A DNA stretch of 64,000 nucleotides from Mycobacterium marinum. GTDB taxonomy: Bacteria; Actinomycetota; Actinomycetes; Mycobacteriales; Mycobacteriaceae. The notes beneath the pieces were generated by a model that was given only the letters and a program-made list of their open reading frames with translations, was not told the DNA's origin and did not search any database. The stretch is from contig NZ_CP024190.1 of assembly GCF_003391395.1 (NCBI RefSeq), positions 3,782,001 to 3,846,000 of the forward strand, given 5' to 3'. This document shows, piece after piece, positions 25,026-37,000 of the stretch. The position numbers and the translations under genes were made by a program. Numbering within the stretch: the first letter of the stretch is position 1; each line of letters opens with the position of its first letter.

Positions 25026-26753
25026 ATAGTCCCGATCACCCTGCACCCCCGCAACGGGTGCACGGACTCCGCAACAGCCCGGCAGACCCGCCCAAAGGCA
25101 GCCATCGGTTGTCGGTCAATTTTCAGGCCCGCCACCAAGCTCCGATGCAAAAGGCGCATCCAGACCCAGTCCATGTGCGTTCATCCTTGAATTCGCCATC
25201 AATCCTAATAGGACAACGTATCGTCGAACCATCGCTCCACCAATATCGGAGCGAGCGAACCTGCTGTCGCCGTGACAGTTACCGCCCGCGGCAATTCCAT
25301 TTTGTTAAGGTCACGCGGCATCGCCTCCGGGTCGGGGAATTTGATATCCGCATAGGGCTCCCGAACCAGATACCTCATACGTCACCTTTCTCGGGTTGCG
25401 AGGATCTGGACCTTTCCCCGAAGGTCACGGGTGTGACGATCACAGGGGACAGGACCAGAGTAGGTACGTATCCGCGTCACGAGCACTCTCGGCTTGCGAC
25501 CACTAAGTGGGTGACAATAGGGGTCTACAACCACCTCAACACCGAAGCGATGAGATACATAGTGACGCATAAGACATTGCTAGGAACCATTCTGGCGACT
25601 AACCAGAGCCTTCTTTGCAACTTTTCATATACCGCGTATATTTCCAATTCTCTGATTACGCCAAACTAGCACGAGACGGCATTATCGTGGATCAAACCTT
25701 GCCCTTGTCCAATTCTTTGACCACCAAAATAAATTCAAGATAAGTTTTAACATTCGCCGAACCCACAAGCCACAATCTTCGCCCCCCCACTCGAGCTCGA
25801 CCCAGTCCTGAGAATATGACACCAAACTACCCGGCTGATACTGAGTACCTATGAAACAATTGACGATGCATAATCGCATTCTTCAAAACTGATCCCAGTT
25901 CTGCCTGTAGTGGCGAAGTCCACACCCAACTCTCCGAGGCGCATCTTCGGGATACGGGACAGCGGCGCAGTGAACCACAACACGAGCGACGAACCCCCGC
26001 GTTTGAACAGCCCATTTCAACCCATCCCCCGCCGAGCTAGCTAGCCGTTGGACGCAGTGATGGGGTAGCACCTTTGGACACCCCTCAGCGCAACCGCAAC
26101 GCGTGGCTTCGCGCACCAGGCCGTGTGGCGGATCCATCCAGACACGATCATTCGAACTAACTACCCTAATCAAGGGGCACTTTGACACCATGGGAGTTCA
26201 AGCAGGACCCAGCGGAGCAAACCACCGGTCATCGCCAACCCGCCAACTCCGCGAGTGACCCTTCCCAGCCTGACGGGCACGCCAGCCGACCCTATCGGCG
26301 ATACATCCATGTCTCAAATTGACTCTTCTCGTCTCTGCTGCGAAGACTCTGTCCCATTTCCCGACTTCGACTGGCCGGCCACGAAATCGCGACATATGCT
26401 TGGCGTCTTCCGCAGGTATCAGAGACTATGGGCGCGCTTGACCCGCCGCCCGCGCTAGGTAGACGAGATCATTGTTTACTGTTGCCAGTGAGGTTTGTGC
26501 GAGAGTTGATATCATGACCAGATTCCTCTTTAGTATTCAATGCATCGAAGTGCGACATACTCGATATGCGTTTTATCCAGCGCTGACGATCTTCGACTCC
26601 AGCAGATAGCGGTACCGACAATCTCATAGAAACTACATACCGGCTCGATATATCAACATCAAATCCACCATTCGAAACTCGCCACTGCAGAGCCTCACGC
26701 GTGAACGCGGACCGATCAGCTATTTTGCTGCAACCACTCTTTGGGGGTAACTA
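25026..26753 (+). other. 1.7 kb low-GC intergenic region upstream of the second NRPS
   Basis: No frame here resembles a known protein. Much of 25200-26750 is visibly richer in A+T than the genes on either side. It precedes the GTG start of the second NRPS and probably contains its promoter, but I could not single out a convincing -35/-10 pair. Confidence 0.5.
25627..25641. promoter_or_regulatory. AT-rich palindrome, possible operator
   Basis: The inverted repeat ATATAC-CGC-GTATAT has perfect 6-bp arms and lies in the AT-rich part of the intergenic region. It may be a regulator binding site, but it is about 1.1 kb from the NRPS start and chance is not excluded. Confidence 0.25.
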
Positions 26754-28080
26754 GTGGCGCGACAAAACGTCGCCTTGCCTTTGACTCGCGGCCAGATACA
26801 CATCTGGCTTGACCATCACATTAACGGCGCAGGTACGCGATGGAATCTGGCGAATTTCCTGGTCATAGACGGTCCGATAATCCCCGATGTATTCATCAGT
26901 TCTTTGCGCCAGGCGGTCCGGGATTCGGACTCACTGAGGGCCACCTTCCGTGAGAGCAATGGCGAGGTTCTTCAGGAGATTCAGCTAGCTGAGGATTTCG
27001 GCGTACCGTTCTACGATCTCCGCGGGTTCGATGACCCGGTTGAGGAGGCCTACCGCCGCGCTCTGCTGCACCGGAACAAGCCGATGCCACTGAGTGAGCC
27101 GCTGTATCGATTTGAGCTTTATCAAACCGATGCCAGCCAATTCTACTGGTATGCCGGTTTCCATCACCTCGTCTGCGATGGATTCGGGGCGATGGTTTTC
27201 TGCAACCGGGTTGGGATGATCTACTCCGCCCTGGTCGCCGAGGAGCCGGTTCCCCCGAATTTTGTCGGTTCACTGCAGGACCTCATCGCCCTTGAGGCCG
27301 CCTACGACAACTCGCCCACCTATCACCGCGACCACAAGTACTGGGCCGAGCATCTGCCCGCAGACACCAACATCGATCCCCGCTTGCTCAACGCCGAAGG
27401 CAGCAACACCGCTCGCGGCGGCGTTGCTGCCCCGGTGGTGTTGAACCCTACGATCATCTCCGCAGTACAGCGGTTGTGTCGAACCCTGGGCGTGCGCCAA
27501 TCGGCGATACTGACCGCCGCGTGCGCGCTACTGGTGGGCAAGTGGTCCGAACACCGCTCCGACGTTGTGTTCGATTTCCCGGTAAGCCGCCGCGTGCAAC
27601 CCGAGTCGATGACCTTCACCGGGCTGATGGTGGGTACCGTCCCACTAGGGCTCACCGCTACACCAGGACAAAGTGTTACCCAGCTCTGCAAACATACGCA
27701 TTCCCAAATTCAGGCGGCGGTACGCCATCAGCGGTTCCCGGTGGAAACGCTCACGAGACAGCAGCATTCGCCTACACCGGGACACACCGCCTCCAGAGTG
27801 GCAGTCAATTTCATCCCGAGTACCGCCTCGCACCCATTCGGACAGGCTCCGGCATCGGCGATGTGTGTCGCCTTTGGTGGGGCCAGCAGTTTCGGCATTT
27901 TCTTCCAAAACAACGGCCACGAACTACTTGTGAGCACCGAGGGAAGCGCCCACCCAAACTCAGATTTCGCAACTACACAGATATTTGCGCAACGTTTAGA
28001 GCAGGTCTTGGTGGCCATCACCACCAATCCCGACCTTCCTATTGGTGAGCTCGATCTGCTCACCCCCACCGAACACACCC
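26754..28080 (+). other. NRPS2 starter-type condensation domain
   Basis: This domain differs from all other C domains in the window in protein sequence and codon choice, using ordinary mycobacterial codons with few of the ACC/CAC runs. The motif HHLVCDG is intact. Homology with the other modules begins at the end of the domain, around GELDLLTPTEHTH (28040-28090). An acyl-accepting role is inferred from position and neighbours. Confidence 0.75.
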
Positions 28081-31000
28081 ACCTACACACCTGGGGCAAC
28101 CACCCCACCCTCACCGCTCCCACCACCACGGCGGTGTCGATTCCCGCCGCCTTCGCCAGCGTGGTCGCCGCTCACCCCCACGCCCCGGCCCTGACGTTTG
28201 AGGACCACACCTGGACCTACCACGACCTCGATACGGCCAGCACCCAACTCGCCCACCACCTACTCGACTACGGCGCTGGGCCGGGTGCGGTCGTCGCGCT
28301 GCTGCTCCCGCGCAGCGACCACGCCATCCTCACCATCCTGGCCATCCTCAAAACCGGGGCCGCCTACCTCCCCATCGACCCCCACCACCCCCCCACGCGT
28401 ATCGCGTTCATGCTCACCGACACCACCCCCACCGCAGTACTGACCACCACCAAACTGACCACCCACCTCCCCCACACCCCAGCCATCGCCACCATCACCC
28501 TCGACACCCTCACCCTCGAGCACCACCCCACCACCCCACTACCCCCACCCAACCCCCACGACCTGGCGTACCTGATCTACACCTCCGGCACCACCGGAAC
28601 CCCCAAAGGCGTGGCCATCACCCACCACAACATCGCCAGCTGGATCAGCTCCCTGCATCAGCGGGGCATCTACGGGTCGATACCGTCCCAGCACAGCTGG
28701 TCGCAATGCCACTCCTACGCCTTCGACTACTCCGTCTGGGAAATCTTCGGCGCCCTACTCGGCGGCGGACGGGTCGTGGTCGTACCCGAACACATCGTCA
28801 CCTCACCCGAGGACTTCCACGCCCTGCTCGTCACCGAGCAGGTCAGTGTTCTCAGCCAAACCCCCGCCGCACTCCAGAACCTGCCACCAGAAGGACTGGA
28901 AAACACCACCCTCCTCACCGGAGGTGAGCCCTGTCCTGCTGACCTACTAGATCGCTGGGCACCAGGGCGGATCATGCTCAACGCCTACGGCCCCACCGAA
29001 ACCACCGTGGCAGCCACCATCACCGCCCCGCTGGTGGCAGGGACCCCGGTGGTGCCGATCGGCGCCCCCGTGCCCGGCGCCGGGGTATTCGTCCTCGATG
29101 GCTGGTTGCGCCCGGTTCCGCCCGGGACCGTGGGTGAGTTGTATGTCGCCGGTACTGGGGTCGGTGTCGGCTATTGGCGCCGGGGCGGGTTGAGCGCGGC
29201 CCGGTTTGTCGCATGCCCGTTCGGGGCGGCCGGGTCGCGGATGTATCGCACCGGCGATCTGGTGTGTTGGGGCCCTGATGGGCAACTGCAATATGTGGGC
29301 CGCGCCGATGAGCAAGTCAAAATCCGTGGCTACCGCATCGAATGCGGCGAAGTCGCCGCCGCCCTGACCGCCCTCGACGGGGTGCAGCAAGCGGTGGTGA
29401 TCGCCCACGACGCCTCCGGCCAAACCCGGCTGGTGGCCTACTACACCACCACCAGCGGGACCAGGCTCGACACCACCGACATCCGCGCCTCCTTGAGCCA
29501 GGTGTTGCCGGCGTATATGGTTCCGGCCGCCTTCATGGTGATCGACGAACTACCGTTGACGGTCAACGGCAAACTCGACCGCCGCGCCCTGCCCGCCCCC
29601 GACTACACCACCAGCGCGCAGGCTTATGTGGCGCCGCAGGGGCCGGTGGAAGAAGTCCTGGCCAGCCTCTACGCCCAGATCCTCGGCGGTAGTGACCGGG
29701 TCAGTGCCGCCGACTCGTTCTTCGAACTCGGCGGGGATTCCCTGTCGGCGATGCGTCTGATCGCCGCCGCCAACACCACCCTCAACACCAGTCTGCGCGT
29801 TGCTGATGTGTTCGAAGCCCCCACCATCACCGCCCTCGCCCACCGAATCGCCACCACCACCACGACCACGCAGCAGGCGGTGGCGGCGTTGGTCGCCGGT
29901 GAGCGCCCGCCGCGGGTGCCGTTGTCGTTTGCCCAGTCCCGGCTGTGGTTTCTTGAACAGCTTCAAGGCCCCTCGGCGGTCTACAACATCCCGGTCGTCC
30001 TGCACCTGCACGGCCCCCTGGACACCGAGGCACTCCGAGCCGCACTCACCGATCTGATCACCCGCCACGAAACCCTGCGCACCCGCTTCAGCACCACGAG
30101 CGAGGGGATCGGCTACCAAGACATCCTCACCCCCAACCAAGCCGAAATCTTCTGGCAGGTCGTGGATGCCCAGGGTTGGACACCCCAACACCTGCACACC
30201 GCTATCGACGAAGCCACCAACTACCACTTCGATCTAGCCGCCGAGATCCCGATCCGCGCCACCGTCTTGCACACCGCCGACCACCAGCACGTGCTGGTAC
30301 TGCTGATCCACCACATCGCCGCCGACGGCTGGTCGCTGGGCCCGCTCGCCCGCGACCTCGACACCGCCTACACCGCCCGCACCGCCGGACACCCACCGGT
30401 GTGGACACCGCTGCCGGTGCACTACGCCGACTACACCCTGTGGCACCACCAACTCCTCGGCGACCCCCACGACCCCACCAGCCTGCTGGCCACCGACCTG
30501 GCCTACTGGCAGCACACCCTGGCCGGACTCCCCGAACACCTGCCCCTGCCCACCGACCGCCCCTACCCCCCGATCGCCGACTACCGCGGCGCCAGCCACC
30601 AATTCAGCTGGCCCCCCGAACTAACCACCGCAATCCACACCCTGGCCCATACCCACCACGTCTCGGTCTTCATGGTCATCCACGCCGCCCTGACCGTGGT
30701 CCTAGCCACCCTCGCCGACACCAACGACATCGCGATCGGTGTCCCGATCGCCGCACGCACCCACCCCCACCTCGATGAACTGATCGGGTTCTTCGTCAAC
30801 ACCCTGGTGCTGCGCACCCACACCCACCCCGCAGACACCCCCACCGACCTACTGGCCCACATCCGCGACCGCAGCCTGACCGCGTTCGAACACCAACACG
30901 TCCCCTTCGAACTCCTTGTCGAACACCTGCACCCGACCCGCTCCCGCACCCACCACCCCCTCATCCAGGTCATGCTCGCCTTCCAAAACCACCCCTGGAC

Positions 31001-34000
31001 CCAACACGACACCACCGGCGCCGAAATGCGCCTGGGTGAGGCCCGGATCAGCCCGTATCCGGTCGCCACCCACACCGCCCGCATGGACCTGGTCATCTCC
31101 CTGACCGAACACCCCACCAGCCCCGACACAGCACCGGCCCTGACCGGCACCATCGAATACCGCACCGACGTCTATGACCCCACCACCATCAACACCCTGG
31201 CCACCCGCCTGCACCACACCCTGCACGCCTTCACCACCCACCCCGACCAACCCCTGCACCACCTCGACCTCCTCACCGACACCGAACACACCCACCTGCG
31301 CACCTGGGGCAACCACCCCACCCTCACCGCTCCCACCACCACGGCGGTGTCGATTCCCGCCGCCTTCGCCAGCGTGGTCGCCGCTCACCCCCACGCCCCG
31401 GCCCTGACGTTTGAGGACCACACCTGGACCTACCACGACCTCGATACGGCCAGCACCCAACTCGCCCACCACCTACTCGACTACGGCGCTGGGCCGGGTG
31501 CGGTCGTCGCGCTGCTGCTCCCGCGCAGCGACCACGCCATCCTCACCATCCTGGCCATCCTCAAAACCGGGGCCGCCTACCTCCCCATCGACCCCCACCA
31601 CCCCCCAACGCGTATCGCGTTCATGCTCACCGACACCACCCCCACCGCGATACTGACCACCACCGAACTGACCACCCGCCTCCCCACCAGCACCGGCAAC
31701 AGTGGTGTTCCGGTGATCACTCTCGACACCCTCACCGTCGATGACCACCCCACCACAGCGCTACCCCCACCCGACCCCCACGACCTGGCGTATCTGATCT
31801 ACACCTCCGGCACCACCGGAACCCCCAAAGGCGTGGCCATCACCCACCACAACGCCACCACCCTGACCACCACCCTGACCCCACAACTGGGCCCCACCAC
31901 CAACCAGGTGTGGTCGCAATGGCACTCCTACGCCTTCGACGTCTCCGTCTGCGAAATCTTCGGCGCCCTACTCGGCGGCGGGCGGGTCGTGGTCGTACCC
32001 GAACACGTCATCACCTCCCCCCACGACCTGCACCACCTCCTGGCCACCGAACACGTCACCGTCCTCAGCCACACCCCCTCCGCGTTCTACGCACTACAAA
32101 CCATCGACGACACCACCCACCACAACCCCACCCAGCCACCACTCGCCCTCACCGCCGTGATCCTCGCCGGTGAAGCCTTCGCCCCCACCCGCGCCCACAC
32201 CTGGCTGTCCCACCACCCCCACACCCGACTGATCAACATGTACGGCACCACCGAAACCACCGTGCACGCCACCCTGCGCGACATCACCGAACACGACACC
32301 ACCAACGACACCAGCCCCATCGGCACCCCCCTGCACCACCTGGCCTTCGCCGTCCTCGACAGCTCGCTGCGCCCGGTCCCACCCGGAACCGTGGGTGAGT
32401 TGTATGTCGCCGGTACCGGGGTGGGTGTCGGCTATTGGCGCCGGGGTGGGTTGAGTGCGGCCCGGTTTGTGGCATGCCCGTTCGGGGCGGCGGGGTCGCG
32501 GATGTATCGCACCGGTGATCTGGTGTGTTGGGGCCCTGATGGGCAACTGCAGTATGTGGGCCGCGCTGATGAGCAAGTCAAGATCCGTGGTTATCGCATC
32601 GAATGCGGCGAGGTCGCCGCCGCCCTGGCCGCACTCGATGGGGTGCCGCAGGCGGTGGTGATCGCCCGCGACGACGCCCCCGGCCAAACCCGGCTGGTGG
32701 CCTACTACACCACCACCGGTAACGCGGGGATCGATACGGCGTGGCTGCGTGACCGGTTGAGTGAGGTGTTGCCGCCGTATATGGTTCCGGCCGCCTTCGT
32801 GGTGATCGACGAACTACCGTTGACGGTCAACGGCAAACTCGACCGCCGTGCCCTGCCCGCCCCCGACTACACCACCACCGCGCAGCCTTATGTGGCGCCG
32901 CAGGGACCGGTGGAAGAAGTCCTGGCCAGCCTCTACGCCCAGATCCTCGGCGGTAGTGACCGGGTCAGCGCCGCCGACTCCTTCTTTGATCTGGGTGGGG
33001 ATTCCCTGTCGGCGATGCGTTTGATCGCCGCCGCCAACACCACCCTGCACGCCGGTCTGCGCGTTGCTGATGTGTTCGAGGCCCCCACCATCACCGGGCT
33101 AGCACAACGTGTCGGGGCCGACCCGGTCGCTCAGCTGCCATTGATCGCCGGCCCCCGCCCGCCGCGGGTGCCGTTGTCGTTTGCCCAGTCCCGACTGTGG
33201 TTTCTTGAACAGCTTCAAGGCCCCTCGGCGGTCTACAACATCCCGGTCGTCCTGCACCTGCACGGCCCCCTGGACACCGAGGCACTCCGAGCCGCACTCA
33301 CCGATCTGATCACCCGCCACGAAACCCTGCGCACCCGCTTCAGCACCACGAGCGAGGGGATCGGCTACCAAGACATCCTCACCCCCAACCAAGCCGAAAT
33401 CTTCTGGCAGGTGGTGGATGCCCGCGGGTGGACACCCCAACACCTGCACACCGCTATCGACGAAGCCACCAACTACCACTTCGATCTAGCCGCCGAGATC
33501 CCGATCCGCGCCACCGTCTTGCACACCGCCGACCACCAGCACGTGCTGGTACTGCTGATCCACCACATCGCCGCCGACGGCTGGTCGCTAGGCCCGCTCG
33601 CCCGCGACCTGAACACCGCCTACACCGCCCGCACCGCCGGACACCCACCGGCCTGGGTGCCGCTGCCGGTGCACTACGCCGACTACACCCTGTGGCACCA
33701 CCAACTCCTCGGCGACCCCCACGACCCCACCAGCCTGCTGGCCACCGACCTGGCCTACTGGCAGCACACCCTGGCCGGACTCCCCGAACACCTGCCCCTG
33801 CCCACCGACCGCCCCTACCCCCCGATCGCCGACTACCGCGGCGCCAGCCACCAATTCAGCTGGCCCCCCGAACTAACCACCGCAATCCACACCCTGGCCC
33901 ACACCCACCACGTCTCGGTCTTCATGGTCATCCACGCCGCCCTGACCGTGGTCCTAGCCACCCTCGCCGACACCAACGACATCGCGATCGGTGTCCCGAT

Positions 34001-37000
34001 CGCCGCACGCACCCACCCCCACCTCGATGAACTGATCGGGTTCTTCGTCAACACCCTGGTCCTGCGCACCCACACCCACCCCGCAGACACCCCCACCGAC
34101 CTACTCGCCCACATCCGCGAGGACAGCCTGACCGCGTTCGAACACCAACACGTGCCCTTCGAACTCCTTGTCGAACACCTGCACCCGACCCGCTCCCGCA
34201 CCCACCACCCCCTCATCCAGGTCATGCTCGCCTTCCAAAACCACCCCTGGACCCAACACGACACCACCGGCGCCGAAATGCGCCTGGGTGAGGCCCGGAT
34301 CAGCCCGTATCCGGTCGCCACCCACACCGCCCGCATGGACCTGGTCATCTCCCTGACCGAACACCCCACCAGCCCCGACACAGCACCGGCCCTGACCGGC
34401 ACCATCGAATACCGCACCGACGTCTATGACCCCACCACCATCAACACCCTGGCCACCCGCCTGCACCACACCCTGCACGCCTTCACCACCCACCCCGACC
34501 AACCCCTGCACCACCTCGACCTACTCACCGACACCGAACACACCCAACTACACACCTGGGGCAACCACCCCACCCTCACCGCTCCCACCACCACGGCGGC
34601 GATCTCGATTCCCGCCGCCTTCACCGCCCAAGTCGCCGCTCACCCCCACGCCCCGGCCCTGACGTTTGAGGACCACACCTGGACCTACCACGACCTCGAT
34701 ACGGCCAGCACCCAACTCGCCCACCACCTCACCACCACCTACGGGGCTCGAGCGGGTGCGGTCGTCGCGCTGCTGCTACCACGCAGCGACCACGCCATCC
34801 TCACCATCCTGGCCATCCTCAAAACCGGGGCCGCCTACCTCCCCATCGACCCCCACCACCCCCCCACGCGTATCGCGTTCATGCTCACCGACACCACCCC
34901 CACCGCGATCATCACCACCACCGAACTCGCCCAACACCTCCCCGACACCCCAGCCATCGCCACCATCACCCTCGACACCCTCACCCTCGATGACCACCCC
35001 ACCACCCCACTGCTCCCACCCGACCCCCACGACCTGGCGTACCTGATCTACACCTCCGGCACCACCGGAACCCCCAAAGGCGTGGCCATCACCCACCACA
35101 ACGTCACCACCCTGATCCACACCCTGACCCCACAACTGGGATCCACCACCAACCAGGTCTGGTCACAATGCCACTCCTACGCCTTCGACGTCTCCGTCCG
35201 GGAAATCCTCGGAGCCCTCCTCAGCGGCGGATCCCTCATCGTCGCGCCCGACGACGTGGTCGCGTCCCAGGACGAACTCGTCCGGTGGTTCGACGATGCC
35301 GGGGTCAATATCGTCTATCTCACCGCTCCTGTACTGACGGTGTTGCCGCCGCATGGTTTAACAGGCGTACGCACACTGCTAGTCGGTGCCGAGCCGTGCC
35401 CGATCGAGGTGGTCCGGCGGTGGGCCCCGGGGCGGCTGATGCTGAACTCATATGGCCCCACCGAAACCACCATCACGGCCACCATCAGCAACCCCCTACA
35501 ACCCGACTCCGACCCAGTACCCATCGGCGCCCCGGTACCTGGTGCTGCACTGTTTGTGCTCGATCGGTGGCTGCGTCCGGTGCCTCCCGGGGTGGTGGGT
35601 GAGTTGTATGTGGCCGGTGCTGGGGTGGGTGTGGGGTATTGGCGCCGGGGTGGGTTGAGTGCGGCCCGGTTTGTGGCATGTCCGTTCGGGGCGGCGGGGT
35701 CGCGGATGTATCGCACCGGCGATCTGGTGTGTTGGGGCCCTGATGGGCAACTGCAATATGTGGGCCGCGCCGATGAGCAAGTCAAAATCCGTGGCTACCG
35801 CATCGAATGCGGCGAAGTCGCCGCCGCCCTGGCTGCCCTCGATGGGGTGGATCAGGCGGTGGTGATCGCCCGCGACGCCTCCGGCCAACCCCGGCTGGTG
35901 GCCTACTACACCACCACCAGCGGGACCAGGCTCGACACCACCGACATCCGCGCCTCCTTGAGCCAGGTGTTGCCGGCGTATATGGTTCCGGCCGCCTTCG
36001 TGGTGATCGACGAACTACCGTTGACGGTCAACGGCAAACTCGACCGCCGTGCCCTGCCCGCCCCCGACTACACCACCACCGAGGCTTATCTCGCCCCGCA
36101 AGGCCCGGTCGAAGAAGTCCTGGCCAGCCTCTACGCCCAAATCCTCGGCAGTAGTGACCGGGTCAGCGCCGCCGACTCCTTCTTTGATCTGGGTGGGGAT
36201 TCCCTGTCGGCGATGCGTTTGATCGCCGCCGCCAACACCACCCTGCACGCCGGTCTGCGCGTTGCTGATGTGTTCGAGGCCCCCACCATCACCGGGCTAG
36301 CACAACGTGTCGGGGCGGACCCGGTCGCTCAGCTGCCATTGATCGCCGGCCCCCGCCCGCCGCGGGTGCCGTTGTCGTTTGCCCAGTCCCGACTGTGGTT
36401 TCTTGAACAGCTTCAAGGCCCCTCGGCGGTCTACAACATCCCGGTCGTCCTGCACCTGCACGGCCCCCTGGACACCGAGGCACTCCGAGCCGCACTCGAC
36501 GATCTGATCACCCGCCACGAAACCCTGCGCACCCGCTTCAGCACCACGAGCGAGGGGATCGGCTACCAAGACATCCTCACCCCCAACCAAGCCGAAATCT
36601 TCTGGCAGGTGGTGGATGCCCGCGGGTGGACACCCCAACACCTGCACACCGCTATCGACGAAGCCACCAACTACCACTTCGATCTAGCCGCCGAGATCCC
36701 GATCCGCGCCACCGTCTTGCACACCGCCGACCACCAGCACGTGCTGGTACTGCTGATCCACCACATCGCCGCCGACGGCTGGTCGCTAGGCCCGCTCGCC
36801 CGCGACCTGAACACCGCCTACACCGCCCGCACCGCCGGACACCCACCGGCCTGGGTGCCGCTGCCGGTGCACTACGCCGACTACACCCTGTGGCACCACC
36901 AACTCCTCGGCGACCCCCACGACCCCACCAGCCTGCTGGCCACCGACCTGGCCTACTGGCAGCACACCCTGGCCGGACTCCCCGAACACCTGCCCCTGCC

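Noticed and set aside
25058..25669. A 203-codon plus-strand frame after the IS3 remnant
   Set aside because: It has atypical composition, no family signature, and spans the AT-rich intergenic region including the palindrome.
26198..26458. Short overlapping frames upstream of NRPS2
   Set aside because: No ribosome site, no domain, no resemblance to known proteins, and both strands are equally open.
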